Below are positions 7,113-20,600 of a stretch of DNA of 64,000 nucleotides, in pieces; the stretch's first letter is position 1; every line of letters begins with the position of its first letter. The position numbers and the translations under genes were made by a program. Under the pieces are notes generated by a model, which saw only the letters and a list, made by a program, of their open reading frames with translations, was not told the DNA's origin and ran no database searches. The stretch is taken from contig OW804096.1 of NCBI GenBank assembly GCA_942159475.1, forward strand, positions 16,764,906 to 16,828,905, written 5' to 3'. This stretch comes from Sthenelais limicola (taxonomy: Eukaryota > Annelida > Polychaeta > Phyllodocida > Sigalionidae).

Positions 7113-9125
7113 ATGAAACCATCTAACTTTAGACCAAGGCCCAGAAAACATGGGCCAACTCAAAATCAGTCTGGGCCCATTGCCACAGACCCTAAATTCT
7201 CTTCCATGGTGAAAGACCAGTTTCGAATTATCCAGTGTCTACACCATGAGAAAATTATGCAAAATCAAATGGAAGGCAATTTGACTAAAAGCTTCCAGAA
7301 AAAGTTAAAAGAACTAAATCAGTTCTTCAAGCCTGCTATTCCCTCTCAAAACCTAATGCAGGCTCTTCAAAATCACAACACAGAGTGGATTCGGACAACA
7401 TCGTCCACCCTCTGTGAACATTATGGGAGACAGATTGAGGAAATTCAGACCAAACTCTCCCTAATGCAGGTTGACCCTATGGAAATGAAAAGGGCTCAAC
7501 ATCTGGCTATCTCTTGGGCCCGTAAAAACTTCAGGGCAAAGCTCGATCAGCCAATTTTGGATAATTTTCAACGAATTATGGGGAATTTGGCTAAAACCCC
7601 AGAAATGGAAAGTGCCCCTTCAAAACAACAGGGGGCGCCACCAGGACCACCCACTTTGGAAAACAGGGTTGGTCATCTTCAGACCTATGCACAGGCCACT
7701 GCCAGTGCACCAAACACTCCAAAATCAAGGGGCCTAACCCCACCACCCTCAACTTCTTTCCAATCCAGGGGCTTAACCCCACAACCTTCAAACTCTTCCA
7801 AATCAAGGGGGTCCACCCCACCACCTTCAAATTCTTCGAAATCACGGGGCTTCACCCCACCACCTTCAACCTCTTCCAAATCATTGGGCCTAACCCCACC
7901 ACTTTTGACCACTCCAAATTCTAGGGGCTTAACCCCAAAACCCTCAACACCAAAAACCAGCCCAGTTCGACCAAAAGGGCCTGCTTTAGTAAAGGAAAGG
8001 GTAGTGAAAGGACATTTAGACCCCTTGTCCAACTTCTACCCTGCTGATTTTGAATTGGATGGCATGACTTTCAGATCCTTGGAACATGCATACCAGTATA
8101 GGAAGGCGGTCCATTTTGACAAACAGGGGATCGTCCAAGCTGTTCTGGATTCAAAAACGGCCGTAGAAGCAAAAGCTCAGACTAAACACCTGAAGGCCGG
8201 CAGCTGGAATTCAATTCGGCGTAATCTTATGTCAGACCTGCTGCATTTAAAATTCGCCCAAAATCACACCTTTAGGCAGGAACTGATCAAATCAAAGGGA
8301 TCGGAATTGATCCACACAGTTCCAGACCCCTATTGGGGCACAGGAGGCAAATTCAATAAAGGCATCAACACATTTGGCAAACTGTTGATGTCCCTCCGTC
8401 AAAGCATACTCACTACACCACAAAACAGCCCCTCAAATTTCTCCAGGGGATCACGCCCTCCTTCTATCCAGGGCTCACCCATATCACCAATTTCGGCCAC
8501 CTTAGGTCAGATTCGGCCAATTGACCTAACATCTTCACCTCCATCATCACCAAATCCACTAAAGGAGGTTATTCCAAACAGAGCCAAAAACACAGCTCAC
8601 AAAAATAAAGATTGGCAGTTGACTCCACTTTCGGAAAAAACCCTGATTATAGGCGACTCTAACCTGTCTGTAATCTCTAAATCAAGGGTAGAGAACCTGG
8701 AAATCCAGAGTTATCCAGGTGCAAAATTCCAACATATGACGGAACTCTTTCGAAAGGCTACCAAGCTCAGACAAAACCCGGATTCGGTTATTATTAGTGT
8801 AGGTATCAATGACCGGGACAACCATCCAACCAAAACAGTAGTACCAGAATTCAAACGGATGGTAAATCAGGCTGAGAGAGCATTCCCTAATGCCAAACTG
8901 TGGTTCGTTTTGCCCCAATGGGACCAGCAGGTACTCTCACAAACTCAAAATTCAAACCTATCTTGTATAACTGAAGGAATCCAGAGATCTAAAATTATAG
9001 ACCTCTTACCTGGCATAGAGAGTTCGAAATTCAAACTCAAACCAAAAGACCAGGTTCACTGGACAGAGGAAACTGCCAACTACCTCTTAAACCACTGGCT
9101 CCATCACATTGGTCTTTTAAACTGA
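7113..9125 (+). CDS. PLE ORF1 (NADAR + SGNH), unit 2
   Basis: Encodes a 670-residue protein identical to unit 1: Pro/Ser repeats (about 203-281), NADAR domain (about 294-432) with EHAYQ, and SGNH domain with GDSN, GIND and DQVH. No stop or frameshift has accumulated. The start is the ATG at 7113, again overlapped by the short uORF 7100-7126. It ends CTT TTA AAC TGA and overlaps the open ORF2 frame by about 130 nt. Function is as discussed for unit 1: the enzymatic folds are recognised from motifs, and the role in the element is not known. Confidence 0.88.
   Translation: MKPSNFRPRPRKHGPTQNQSGPIATDPKFSSMVKDQFRIIQCLHHEKIMQNQMEGNLTKSFQKKLKELNQFFKPAIPSQNLMQALQNHNTEWIRTTSSTLCEHYGRQIEEIQTKLSLMQVDPMEMKRAQHLAISWARKNFRAKLDQPILDNFQRIMGNLAKTPEMESAPSKQQGAPPGPPTLENRVGHLQTYAQATASAPNTPKSRGLTPPPSTSFQSRGLTPQPSNSSKSRGSTPPPSNSSKSRGFTPPPSTSSKSLGLTPPLLTTPNSRGLTPKPSTPKTSPVRPKGPALVKERVVKGHLDPLSNFYPADFELDGMTFRSLEHAYQYRKAVHFDKQGIVQAVLDSKTAVEAKAQTKHLKAGSWNSIRRNLMSDLLHLKFAQNHTFRQELIKSKGSELIHTVPDPYWGTGGKFNKGINTFGKLLMSLRQSILTTPQNSPSNFSRGSRPPSIQGSPISPISATLGQIRPIDLTSSPPSSPNPLKEVIPNRAKNTAHKNKDWQLTPLSEKTLIIGDSNLSVISKSRVENLEIQSYPGAKFQHMTELFRKATKLRQNPDSVIISVGINDRDNHPTKTVVPEFKRMVNQAERAFPNAKLWFVLPQWDQQVLSQTQNSNLSCITEGIQRSKIIDLLPGIESSKFKLKPKDQVHWTEETANYLLNHWLHHIGLLN
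9116..9122 (+). promoter_or_regulatory. Putative -1 ribosomal frameshift site (UUUAAAC), PLE unit 2
   Basis: Same heptamer in the same phase immediately before the ORF1 TGA at 9123-9125. Confidence 0.7.
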
Positions 9126-11386
9126 AACGTCAGAAAGGCACTATTGAACCTGAAACACAAAGACAACTTACATTAGGCTCTAGTATCATCAACCTATCTG
9201 ATGAAGAATTAAAACCAGAGGAAATAGATATTTTGGCAAAGGGCCTAAATTTCGTCCCAACACCTAAGTTTACAGACAAGGACAAAATAATGACTGATGT
9301 TGATAACTTCTCAAGGAAAATCAAAATCCAATACTTTTATAAACAGTTCTATAAGAACTCAAAATATGAAAAACTACCCTTTGTTGAAAAATCTTCATGG
9401 TCTCCACCTGAGAAATTCATTCCAGACGAGATCCAACAAACTTTGCAAGACATGACAAAATCAATAAAAGATACCCCGATTCAGAAAAACAAACCCAATC
9501 TGCCAAGAAACCAAATTGGAGCATTACGAAGCCTAAGAGGCAAAAACCACTTGGTAATCAAAAAAGCAGACAAAGGGTCAGCAACAGTCATAATGAGAAA
9601 ATCTGACTACATAAAAGAAGCAAAAAGACAGCTAAATGATTCCAAATTTTACACAAAAATAGACAAACCTATTTATCCTGAAACAGCCAAGAAAATTAAT
9701 GAAATTCTTACCCAATTAGGTCGAGGGAACCTCTATCTAAAACAAAAGCAGATAAATTACCTAAAACCACCAGATAATCCAAGACCACGACTGTTCTACC
9801 TCTTACCAAAAATCCACAAAGATCTAGATAAATGGACGATTCCCAACAGAATGCCTCCTGGAAGGCCCATAATTTCAGACTGTAATAGTGAATCATATAG
9901 AGTATCGGAATACATTGACCATTTTCTGAAACCACTGGCCACCATTCATCCTTCCTACATAAAAGACACTTGGGATTTTCTGGAAAAATTGCAAGAACAA
10001 AAAGTTCCCGCAAACTCCTTACTGATAACCTTAGATGTTGACTCCCTTTACACCAACATACCAATAGACGATGGCCTTACTTCTATAGAAAACATCTTCA
10101 GGAAACACCCTAAAGTACTCAGACCAGATGAAGCTATCCTAGACCTATTAGAACTCTCTCTAAAAAATAATGACTTTCAGTTCGATGATGAATGGTATTT
10201 ACAGATTTCAGGCACAGCCATGGGAAAGAAATTTGCTCCAAATTACGCAAACATATATATGGCTCAATTTGAGGAAGAAGTACTGGAAAAAGCAGATAAA
10301 CTTCCCCTAGTATATTATAGATTTCTGGACGACATCTTCCTTGTTTGGACACACTCAGAGCAAGAATTTCTAGAATTTCTCGAGCTCTTGAACAACCACA
10401 GTCCTTCAATCAAACTAAAACACACAATCAATGCCAAAAGAGTAGATTTCCTTGATGTTACAATATTCAAAGGATCAAGATATGAAAACGAAGAGATTCT
10501 TGACACAAAAGTATATTTCAAACCAACTGACACCCATGAACTATTACACAAAGAATCATTCCATCCCCGTCATACATTTAGAGGTATTCTAAAATCACAA
10601 ATAACGCGATTCCATAAAATTTGCAACAACACCCCTGATTTCGAAGAAGCTTGCTCTATACTCTTCAAGACCCTCAGAAAGAAAAGGCATTATTCGGCCA
10701 GATTTCTTAGAAAAATCAAAGCAGAAACCCTTTATAAACTAAACTACATCACAGGAGAGGAATGGCCCTATGGGGCATCCCTCAAGTGTGGCAAACCACG
10801 ATGTGAATGTTGTCTATGGCTTAAACAGACATCAGAAATCCAACATGGCCAACTTTCTTACCCCATTATCGGCAAAATAACATGTAATTCCAAAAATATC
10901 ATCTACATCATTGAATGCATTAAATGCAAAGAATACTATGTAGGGGAAACCTCAAATTCATTACGTCAAAGGCTACAAGGCCACCTTCATGATATTCGGT
11001 CTGAACAGAAAAAACCAGTTGCTGAACATTTCAATGATATATTCCATACTGCAGAGGAAAATATGGTAATTTACCCAATAGAACAAATATTAGAACAAGG
11101 CTCAGACGAAAAAAACCATAAAAAAAGATTACAAATTGAAGGGAAATGGATACAGGCACTCAACACTGTCGAACCTAATGGAATGAACATAAAATTGACA
11201 GAAATGGGAACTATTGCCTTTGTCACAATATATAATGCAACCTCCACAAAAATCACCGAAATTGTTAAAAACACATACCAAAACCTGCAAAACTTATATC
11301 GTGGACATTTTAGAGATGAGCTAGTCTTTGGATACAGAAGAAACCCAAATATCAGTAATATGTTAGTTTCATCTAAACTCAGCTGA
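9122..11386 (+). CDS. PLE ORF2 (RT + GIY-YIG), unit 2
   Basis: Same protein as unit 1, with all RT motifs (LDVDSLYTNIP, GTAMGKKFAPN, FLDD) and the GIY-YIG residues intact. The frame is open upstream to about 8993 without an in-frame ATG before the conserved N-terminus, so translation probably arrives from ORF1 by -1 frameshifting. The stop TGA is followed by the 3' UTR with the stem-loop at 11424-11464 and AATAAA at 11501-11506. Two intact copies suggest recent activity or a recent tandem insertion event. Confidence 0.93.
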   Translation: MKRQKGTIEPETQRQLTLGSSIINLSDEELKPEEIDILAKGLNFVPTPKFTDKDKIMTDVDNFSRKIKIQYFYKQFYKNSKYEKLPFVEKSSWSPPEKFIPDEIQQTLQDMTKSIKDTPIQKNKPNLPRNQIGALRSLRGKNHLVIKKADKGSATVIMRKSDYIKEAKRQLNDSKFYTKIDKPIYPETAKKINEILTQLGRGNLYLKQKQINYLKPPDNPRPRLFYLLPKIHKDLDKWTIPNRMPPGRPIISDCNSESYRVSEYIDHFLKPLATIHPSYIKDTWDFLEKLQEQKVPANSLLITLDVDSLYTNIPIDDGLTSIENIFRKHPKVLRPDEAILDLLELSLKNNDFQFDDEWYLQISGTAMGKKFAPNYANIYMAQFEEEVLEKADKLPLVYYRFLDDIFLVWTHSEQEFLEFLELLNNHSPSIKLKHTINAKRVDFLDVTIFKGSRYENEEILDTKVYFKPTDTHELLHKESFHPRHTFRGILKSQITRFHKICNNTPDFEEACSILFKTLRKKRHYSARFLRKIKAETLYKLNYITGEEWPYGASLKCGKPRCECCLWLKQTSEIQHGQLSYPIIGKITCNSKNIIYIIECIKCKEYYVGETSNSLRQRLQGHLHDIRSEQKKPVAEHFNDIFHTAEENMVIYPIEQILEQGSDEKNHKKRLQIEGKWIQALNTVEPNGMNIKLTEMGTIAFVTIYNATSTKITEIVKNTYQNLQNLYRGHFRDELVFGYRRNPNISNMLVSSKLS

Positions 11387-11423
11387 AATTGATAGATTTA
11401 TGCCCTATTTTCATTCCTACGGC

Positions 11424-11464
11424 ACAAAACAATGCAGAACTGCCAGCTAATGCTGCAGTTTTGT
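11424..11464 (+). other. 3' UTR stem-loop of PLE unit 2
   Basis: Same bulged 12-bp stem as 5630-5670, about 130 nt before the poly(A) end. Confidence 0.45.
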
Positions 11465-11603
11465 TGATTCGGAAAAAACTCAAAATCAGTTCTCCGATAA
11501 AATAAAGAAAAAATAAAAAAGTATTATATTTCTACATCCCCAAAGAAATAATGAGTTAGAACCTGTTGCCAGTGCAAACATATTAACAAATCAAAAAAAA
11601 AAA

Positions 11604-14600
11604 CCCACTATGCACATTGTATGGCTGTAGCACTGACCTACACCCACTATGCACATTGTATGGCTGTAGCACTGACCTACACCCACTATGCACATTGTAT
11701 GGCTGTAGCACTGACCTACACCCACTATGCACATTGTATGGCTGTAGCACTGACCTACACCCACCATGCACATTGTATAGCTGTAGCACTGACCTACACC
11801 CACTATGCACATTGTATGACTGTAGCACTGACCTACACCCACTATGCACATTGTATGGCTGTAGCACTGACCTACACCCACCATGCACATTGTATGGCTG
11901 TAGCACTGACCTACACCCACCATGCACATTGTATGGCTGTAGCACTGACCTACACCCACCATGCACATTGTATGGCTGTAGCACTGACCTACACCCACCA
12001 TGCACATTGTATGGCTGTAGCACTGACCTACACCCACTATGCACATTGTATGGCTGTAACACTGACCTACACCCACCATTGTATGGCTGTTGCACTGACC
12101 TACCCCCACCATTGTATGGCTGTTGCACTGACCTACACCCTCCATTGTATGGCTGTAGCACTGACCTACACCCACTATCCACATTGTATGGCTGTAGCAC
12201 TGACCTACACCCACCATTGTATGGCTGTAGCACTGACCTACACCCACCATGCACATTGTATGGCTGTAGCACTGACCTACACCCACCATTGTATGGCTGT
12301 TGCACTGACCTACACCCACTATGCACATTGTATGGCTGTAGCACTGACCTACACCCACCATTGTATGGCTGTAGCACTGACCTACACCCACCATGCACAT
12401 TGTATGGCTGTAGCACTGACTTACACCCACCATGCACATTGTATGGCTGTAGCACTGACCTACACCCACCATTGTATGGCTGAAGCACTGACCTACACCC
12501 ACCATTGTATGGCTGTAGCACTGACCTACACCCATCATGCACATTGTATGGCTGTAGCACTGACCTACACCCACTATGCACATTGTATGGCTGTAGCACT
12601 GACCTACACCCACTATGCACATTGTATGGCTGTAGCACTGACCTACACCCACCATTGTATGGCTGTAGCACTGACCTACACCCACCATGCACATTGTATG
12701 GCTGTAGCACTGACCTACACCCACCATGCACATTGTATGGCTGTAGCACTGACCTACACCCACTATGCACATTGTATGGCTGTAGCACTGACCTACACCC
12801 ACTATGCACATTGTATGGCTGTAGCACTGACCTACACCCACTATGCACATTGTATGGCTGTAGCACTGACCTACACCCACCATTGTATGGCTGTAGCACT
12901 GACCTACACCCACCATGCACATTGTATGGCTGTAGCACTGACCTACACCCACCATGCACATTGTATGGCTGTAGCACTGACCTACACCCACTATGCACAT
13001 TGTATGGCTGTAGCACTGACCTACACCCACCATGCACATTGTATGGCTGTAGCACTGACCTACACCCACTATGCACATTGTATGGCTGTAGCACTGACCT
13101 ACACCCACCATTGTATGGCTGTAGCACTGACCTACACCCACCATTGTATGGCTGTAGCACTGACCTACACCCACCATGCACATTGTATGGCTGTAGCACT
13201 GACCTACACCCACCATTGTATGGCTGTAGCACTGACCTACACCCACCATGCACATTGTATGGCTGTAGCACTGACCTACACCCACCATTGTATGGCTGTA
13301 GCACTGACCTACACCCACCATGCACATTGTATGGCTGTAGCACTGACCTACACCCACCATTGTATGGCTGTAGCACTGACCTACACCCACCATGCACATT
13401 GTATGGCTGTAGCACTGACCTACACCCACCATTGTATGGCTGTATCACTGACCTACACCCACCATGCACATTGTATGGCTGTAGCACTGACCTACACCCA
13501 CTATGCACATTGTATGGCTGTAGCACTGACCTACACCCACTATGCACATTGTATGGCTGTAGTACTGACCTACACCCACCATTGTATGGCTGTAGCACTG
13601 ACCTACACCCACTATGTACATTGTATGGCTGTAGCACTGACCTACACCCACTATGCACATTGTATGGCTGTAGCACTGACCTACACCCACTATGCACATT
13701 GTATGGCTGTAGCACTGACCTACACCCACTATGCACATTGTATGGCTGTAGCACTGACCTACACCCACTATGCACATTGTATGGCTGTAGCACTGACCTA
13801 CACCCACCATTGTATGGCTGTAGCACTGACCTACACCCACTATGCACATTGTATGGCTGTAGCACTGACTTACACCCACTGTGCACATTGTATGGCTGTA
13901 GCACTGACCTACACCCACTATGCACATTGTATGGCTGTAGCACTGACTTACACCCACTGTGCACACTGTATGGCTGTAGCACTGACCTATACCCACTATG
14001 CACATTGTATGGCTGTAGCACTGACCTACACCCACTATGCACATTGTATGGCTGTAGCACTGACCTACACCCACCATGCACATTGTATGGCTGTAGCACT
14101 GACCTACACCCACTATGCACATTGTATGGCTGTAGCACTGACCTACACCCACTATGCACATTGTATGGCTGTAGCACTGACCTACACCCACTATGCACAT
14201 TGTATGGCTGTAGCACTGACCTACACCCACTATGCACATTGTATGGCTGTAGCACTGACCTACACCCACTATGCACATTGTATGGCTGTAGCACTGACCT
14301 ACACGCACCATGCACATTGTATGGCTGTAGCACTGACCTACACCCACTATGCACATTGTATGGCTGTAGCACTGACCTACACCCACCATGCACATTGTAT
14401 GGCTGTAGCACTGACCTACACCCACTATGCACACTGTATGGCTGTAGCACTGACCTACACCCACCATGCACATTGTATGGCTGTAGCACTGACCTACACC
14501 CACCATGCACATTGTATGGCTGTAGCACTGACCTACACCCACCATTGTATGGCTGTAGCACTGACCTACACCCACTATGCACATTGTATGGCTGTAGCAC

Positions 14601-17600
14601 TGACCTACACCCACTGTGCACATTGTATGGCTGTAGCACTGACCTACACCCACCATTGTATGGCTGTAGCACTGACCTACACCCACTATGCACATTGTAT
14701 GGCTGTAGCACTGACCTACACCCACTATGCACATTGTATGGCTGTAGCACTGACCTACACCCACCATGCACATTGTATGGCTGTAGCACTGACCTACACC
14801 CACTATGCACATTGTATGGCTGTAGCACTGACCTACATGCACTATGCACATTGTATGGCTGTAGCACTGACCTACACCCACCATTGTATGGCTGTAGCAC
14901 TGACCTACACCCACTATGCACATTGTATGGCTGTAGCACTGACCTACACCCACCATGCACATTGTATGGCTGTAGCACTGACCTACACCCACTATGCACA
15001 TTGTATGGCTGTAGCACTGACCTACACCCACTATGCACATTGTATGGCTGTAGCACTGACCTACACCCACCATTGTATGACTGTAGCACTGACCTACACC
15101 CACTATGCACATTGTATGGCTGTAGCACTGACCTACACCCACTATGCACATTGTATGGCTGTAGCACTGACCGACACCCACCATGCACATTGTATAGCTG
15201 TAGCACTGACCTACACCCACTATGCACATTGTATGACTGTAGCACTGACCTACACCCACTATGCACATTGTATGGCTGTAGCACTGACCTACACCCACCA
15301 TTGTATGGCTGTAGCACTGACCTACACCCACTATGCACATTGTATGGCTGTAGCACTGACCTACACCCACCATTGTATGGCTGTAGCACTGACCTACACC
15401 CACCATTGTATGGCTGTAGCACTGACCTACACCCACCATGCACATTGTATGGCTGTAGCACTGACCTACACCCACTATGCACATTGTATGGCTGTAGCAC
15501 TGACCTACACCCACTATGCACATTGTATGGCTGTAGCACTGACCTACACCCACTATGCACATTGTATGGCTGTAGCACTGACCTACACCCACTATGCACA
15601 TTGTATGGCTGTAGCACTGACCTACACCCACCATGCACATTGTATGGCTGTAGCACTGACCTACACCCACTATGCACATTGTATGGCTGTAGCACTGACC
15701 TACACCCACCATTGTATGGCTGTAGCACTGACCTACACCCACCATTGTATGGCTGTAGCACTGACCTACACCCACTATCCACATTGTATGGCTGTAGCAC
15801 TGACCTACACCCACCATTGTATGGCTGTAGCACTGACCTACACCCACCATTGTATGGCTGTAGCACTGACCTACACCCACCATGCACATTGTATGGCTGT
15901 AGCACTGACCTACACCCACCATTGTATGACTGTAGCACTGACCTACACCCACCATGCACATTGTATGGCTGTAGCACTGACCTACACCCACCATTGTATG
16001 GCTGTAGCACTGACCTACACCCACCATGCACATTGTATGGCTGTAGCACTGACCTACACCCACCATTGTATGGCTGTAGCACTGACCTACACCCACCATG
16101 CACATTGTATGGCTGTAGCACTGACCTACACCCACTATGCACATTGTATGGCTGTAGCACTGACCTACACCCACTATGCACATTGTATGGCTGTAGCACT
16201 GACCTACACCCACCATGCACATTGTATGGCTGTAGCACTGACCTACACCCACCATGCACATTGTATGGCTGTAGCACTGACCTACACCCACTATGCACAT
16301 TGTATGGCTGTAGCACTGACCTACACCCACTATGCACATTGTATGGCTGTAGTACTGACCTACACCCACTATGCACATTGTATGGCTGTAGCACTGACCT
16401 ACACCCACCATGCACATTGTATGGCTGTAGCACTGACCTACACCCACTATGCACATTGTATGGCTGTAGCACTGACCTACACCCACTATGCACATTGTAT
16501 GGCTGTAGCACTGACCTACACCCACCATGCACATTGTATGGCTGTAGCACTGACCTACACCCACTATGCACATTGTATGGCTGTAGCACTGACCTACACC
16601 CACCATGCACATTGTATGGCTGTAGCACTGACCTACACCCACTATGCACATTGTATGGCTGTAGCACTGACCTACACCCACCATGCACATTGTATGGCTG
16701 TAGCACTGACCTACACCCACTATGCACACTGTATGGCTGTAGCACTGACCTACACCCACCATGCACATTGTATGGCTGTATCACTGACCTACACCCACTA
16801 TGCACATTGTATGGCTGTAGCACTGACCTACACCCACCATGCACATTGTATGGCTGTAGCACTGACCTACACCCACCATTGTATGGCTGTAGCACTGACC
16901 TACACCCACCATTGTATGGCTGTAGCACTGACCTACACCCACCATGCACATTGTATGGCTGTAGCACTGACCTACACCCACCATTGTATGGCTGTAGCAC
17001 TGACCTACACCCACTATGCACATTGTATGGCTGTAGCACTGACCTACACCCACCATTGTATGGCTGTAGCACTGACCTACACCCACCATTGTATAGCTGT
17101 AGCACTGACCTACACCCACCATGCACATTGTATGGCTGTAGCACTGACCTACACCCACTATGCACATTGTATGGCTGTAGCACTGACCTACACCCACTAT
17201 GCACATTGTATGGCTGTAGCACTGACCTACACCCACCATGCACATTGTATGGCTGTAGCACTGACCTACACCCACCATTGTATGGCTGTAGCACTGACCT
17301 ACACCCACTATGCACATTGTATGGCTGTAGCACTGACCTACACCCACTATGCACATTGTATGGCTGTAGCACTGACCTACACCCACTATGCACATTGTAT
17401 GGCTGTAGCACTAACCTACACCCACTATGCACATTGTATGGCTGTAGCACTGACCTACACCCACTATGCACATTGTATGGCTGTAGCACTAACCTACACC
17501 CACTATGCACATTGTATGGCTGTAGCACTGACCTACACCCACTATGCACATTGTATGGCTGTAGCACTGACCTACACCCACTATGCACATTGTATGGCTG

Positions 17601-20600
17601 TAGCACTGACCTACACCCACCATGCACATTGTATGGCTGTAGCACTGACCTACACCCACTATGCACATTGTATGGCTGTAGCACTGACCTACACCCACTA
17701 TGCACATTGTATGGCTGTAGCACTGACCTACACCCACTATGCACATTGTATGGCTGTAGCACTGACCTACACCCACTATGCACATTGTATGGCTGTAGCA
17801 CTGACCTACACCCACTATGCATATTGTATGGCTGTAGCACTGACCTACACCCACTATGCACATTGTATGGATGTAGCACTGACCTACACCCACCATTGTA
17901 TGGCTGTAGCACTGACCTACACCCACTATGCACATTGTATGGCTCTAGCACTGACCTACACCCACCATGCCCATTGTATGGCTGTAGTACTGACCTACAC
18001 CCACCATTGTATGGCTGTAGCACTGACCTACACCCACTATGCACATTGTATGGCTGTAGCACTGACCTACACCCACCATGCACATTGTATGGCTGTAGCA
18101 CTGACCTACACCCACCATTGTATGGCTGTAGCACTGACCTACACCCACTATGCACATTGTATGGCTGTAGCACTGACCTACACCCACCATTGTATGGCTG
18201 TAGCACTGACCTACACCCACTATGCACATTGTATGGCTGTAGCACTGACCTACACCCACCATTGTATGGCTGTAGCACTGACCAACACCCACCATGCACA
18301 TTGTATGGCTGTAGCACTGACCTACACCCACCATTGTATGGCTGTAGCACTGACCCACACCCACTATGCACATTGTATGGCTGTAGCACTGACCTACACC
18401 CACTATGCACATTGTATGGCTGTAGCACTGACCTACACCCACTATGCACATTGTATGGCTGTAGCACTGACCTACACCCACTATGCACATTGTATGGCTG
18501 TAGCACTGACCTACACCCACCATGCACATTGTATGGCTGTAGCACTGACCTACACCCACTATGTACATTGTATGGCTGTAGCACTGACCTACACCCACCA
18601 TTGTATGGCTGTAGCACTGACCTACACCCACCATTGTATGGCTGTAACACTGACCTACACCCACCATTGTATGGCTGTAGCACTGACCTACACCCACCAT
18701 TGTATGGCTGTAGCACTGACCTACACCCACTATGCACATTGTATGGCTGTAGCACTGACCAACACCCACCATGCACATTGTATGGCTGTAGCACTGACCT
18801 ACACCCACCATTGTATGGCTGTAGCACTGACCTACACCCACCATGCACATTGTATGGCTGTAGCACTGACCCACACCCACCATGCACATTGTATGGCTGT
18901 AGCACTGACCAACACCCACCATGCACATTGTATGGCTGTAGCACTGACCTACACCCACCATTGTATGGCTGTAGCACTGACCTACACCCACCATGCACAT
19001 TGTATGGCTGTAGCACTGACCTACACCCACCATTGTATGGCTGTAGCACTGACCTACACCCACCATGCACATTGTATGGCTGTAGCACTGACCTACACCC
19101 ACTATGCACATTGTATGGCTGTAGCACTGACCTACACCCACTATGCACATTGTATGGCTGTAGCACTGACCTACACCCACCATGCACATTGTATGGCTGT
19201 AGCACTAACCTACACCCACCATTGTATGGCTGTAGCACTGACCTACACCCACTATGCACATTGTATGGCTGTAGCACTGACCTACACCCACTATGCACAT
19301 TGTATGGCTGTAGCACTGACCTACACCCACCATTGTATGGCTGTAGCACTGACCTACACCCACTATGCACATTGTATGGCTGTAGCACTGACCTACACCC
19401 ACCATTGTATGGCTGTAGCACTGACCTACACCCACTATGCACATTGTATGGCTGTAGCACTGACCTACACCCACTATGCACATTGTATGGCTGTAGCACT
19501 GACCTACACCCACCATGCACATTGTATGGCTGTAGCACTAACCTACACCCACCATTGTATGGCTGTAGCACTGACCTACACCCACTATGCACATTGTATG
19601 GCTGTAGCACTGACCTACACCCACTATGCACATTGTATGGCTGTAGCACTGACCTACACCCACCATTGTATGGCTGTAGCACTGACCCACACCCACCATG
19701 CACATTGTATGGCTGTAGCACTAACCTACACCCACCATTGTATGGCTGTAGCACTGACCTACACCCACTATGCACATTGTATGGCTGTAGCACTGACCTA
19801 CACCCACTATGCACATTGTATGGCTGTAGCACTGACCCACACCCACCATTGTATGGCTGTAGCACTGACCTACACCCACCATTGTATGGCTGTAGCACTG
19901 ACCTACACCCACCATTGTATGGCTGTAGCACTGACCAACACCCACTATGCACATTGTATGGCTGTAGCACTGACCTACACCCACTATGCACATTGTATGG
20001 CTGTAGCACTGACCTACACCCACCATTGTATGGCTGTAGCACTGACCTAGACCCACCATGCACATTGTATGGCTGTAGCACTGACCTACACCCACCATGC
20101 ACATTGTATGGCTGTAGCACTGACCTACACCCACTATGCACATTGTATGGCTGTAACACTGACCTACACCCACTATGCACATTGTATGGCTGTAGCACTG
20201 ACCTACACCCACCATTGGATGGCTGTAGCACTGACCTACACCCACCATTGTATGGCTGTAGCACTGACCTACACCCACCATGCACATTGTATGGCTGTAG
20301 CACTGACCTACACCCACTATGCACATTGTATGGCTGTAGCACTGACCTACACCCACCATTGTATGGCTGTAGCACTGACCTACACCCACTATGCACATTG
20401 TATGGCTGTAGCACTGACCTACACCCACTATGCACATTGTATGGCTGTAGCACTGACCTACACCCACTATGCACATTGTATGGCTGTAGCACTGACCTAC
20501 ACCCACCATTGGATGGCTGTAGCACTGACCTACACCCACTATGCACATTGTATGGCTGTAGCACTGACCTACACCCACTATGCACATTGTATGGCTGTAG

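Larger units (their letters stand above)
5813..11603 (+). mobile_element. Penelope-like retroelement, unit 2 of the dimer, ending in poly(A)
   Basis: Same structure as unit 1 and the same encoded proteins. It matches unit 1 through 11593, where unit 1 continues CACATTC but this copy runs into an 11-nt A tract (11593-11603) and then directly into the satellite. The A tract marks a 3' retrotransposition end, so the pair appears to have inserted beside or into the satellite. The other flank is outside the window, so the target duplication cannot be read. Confidence 0.93.
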
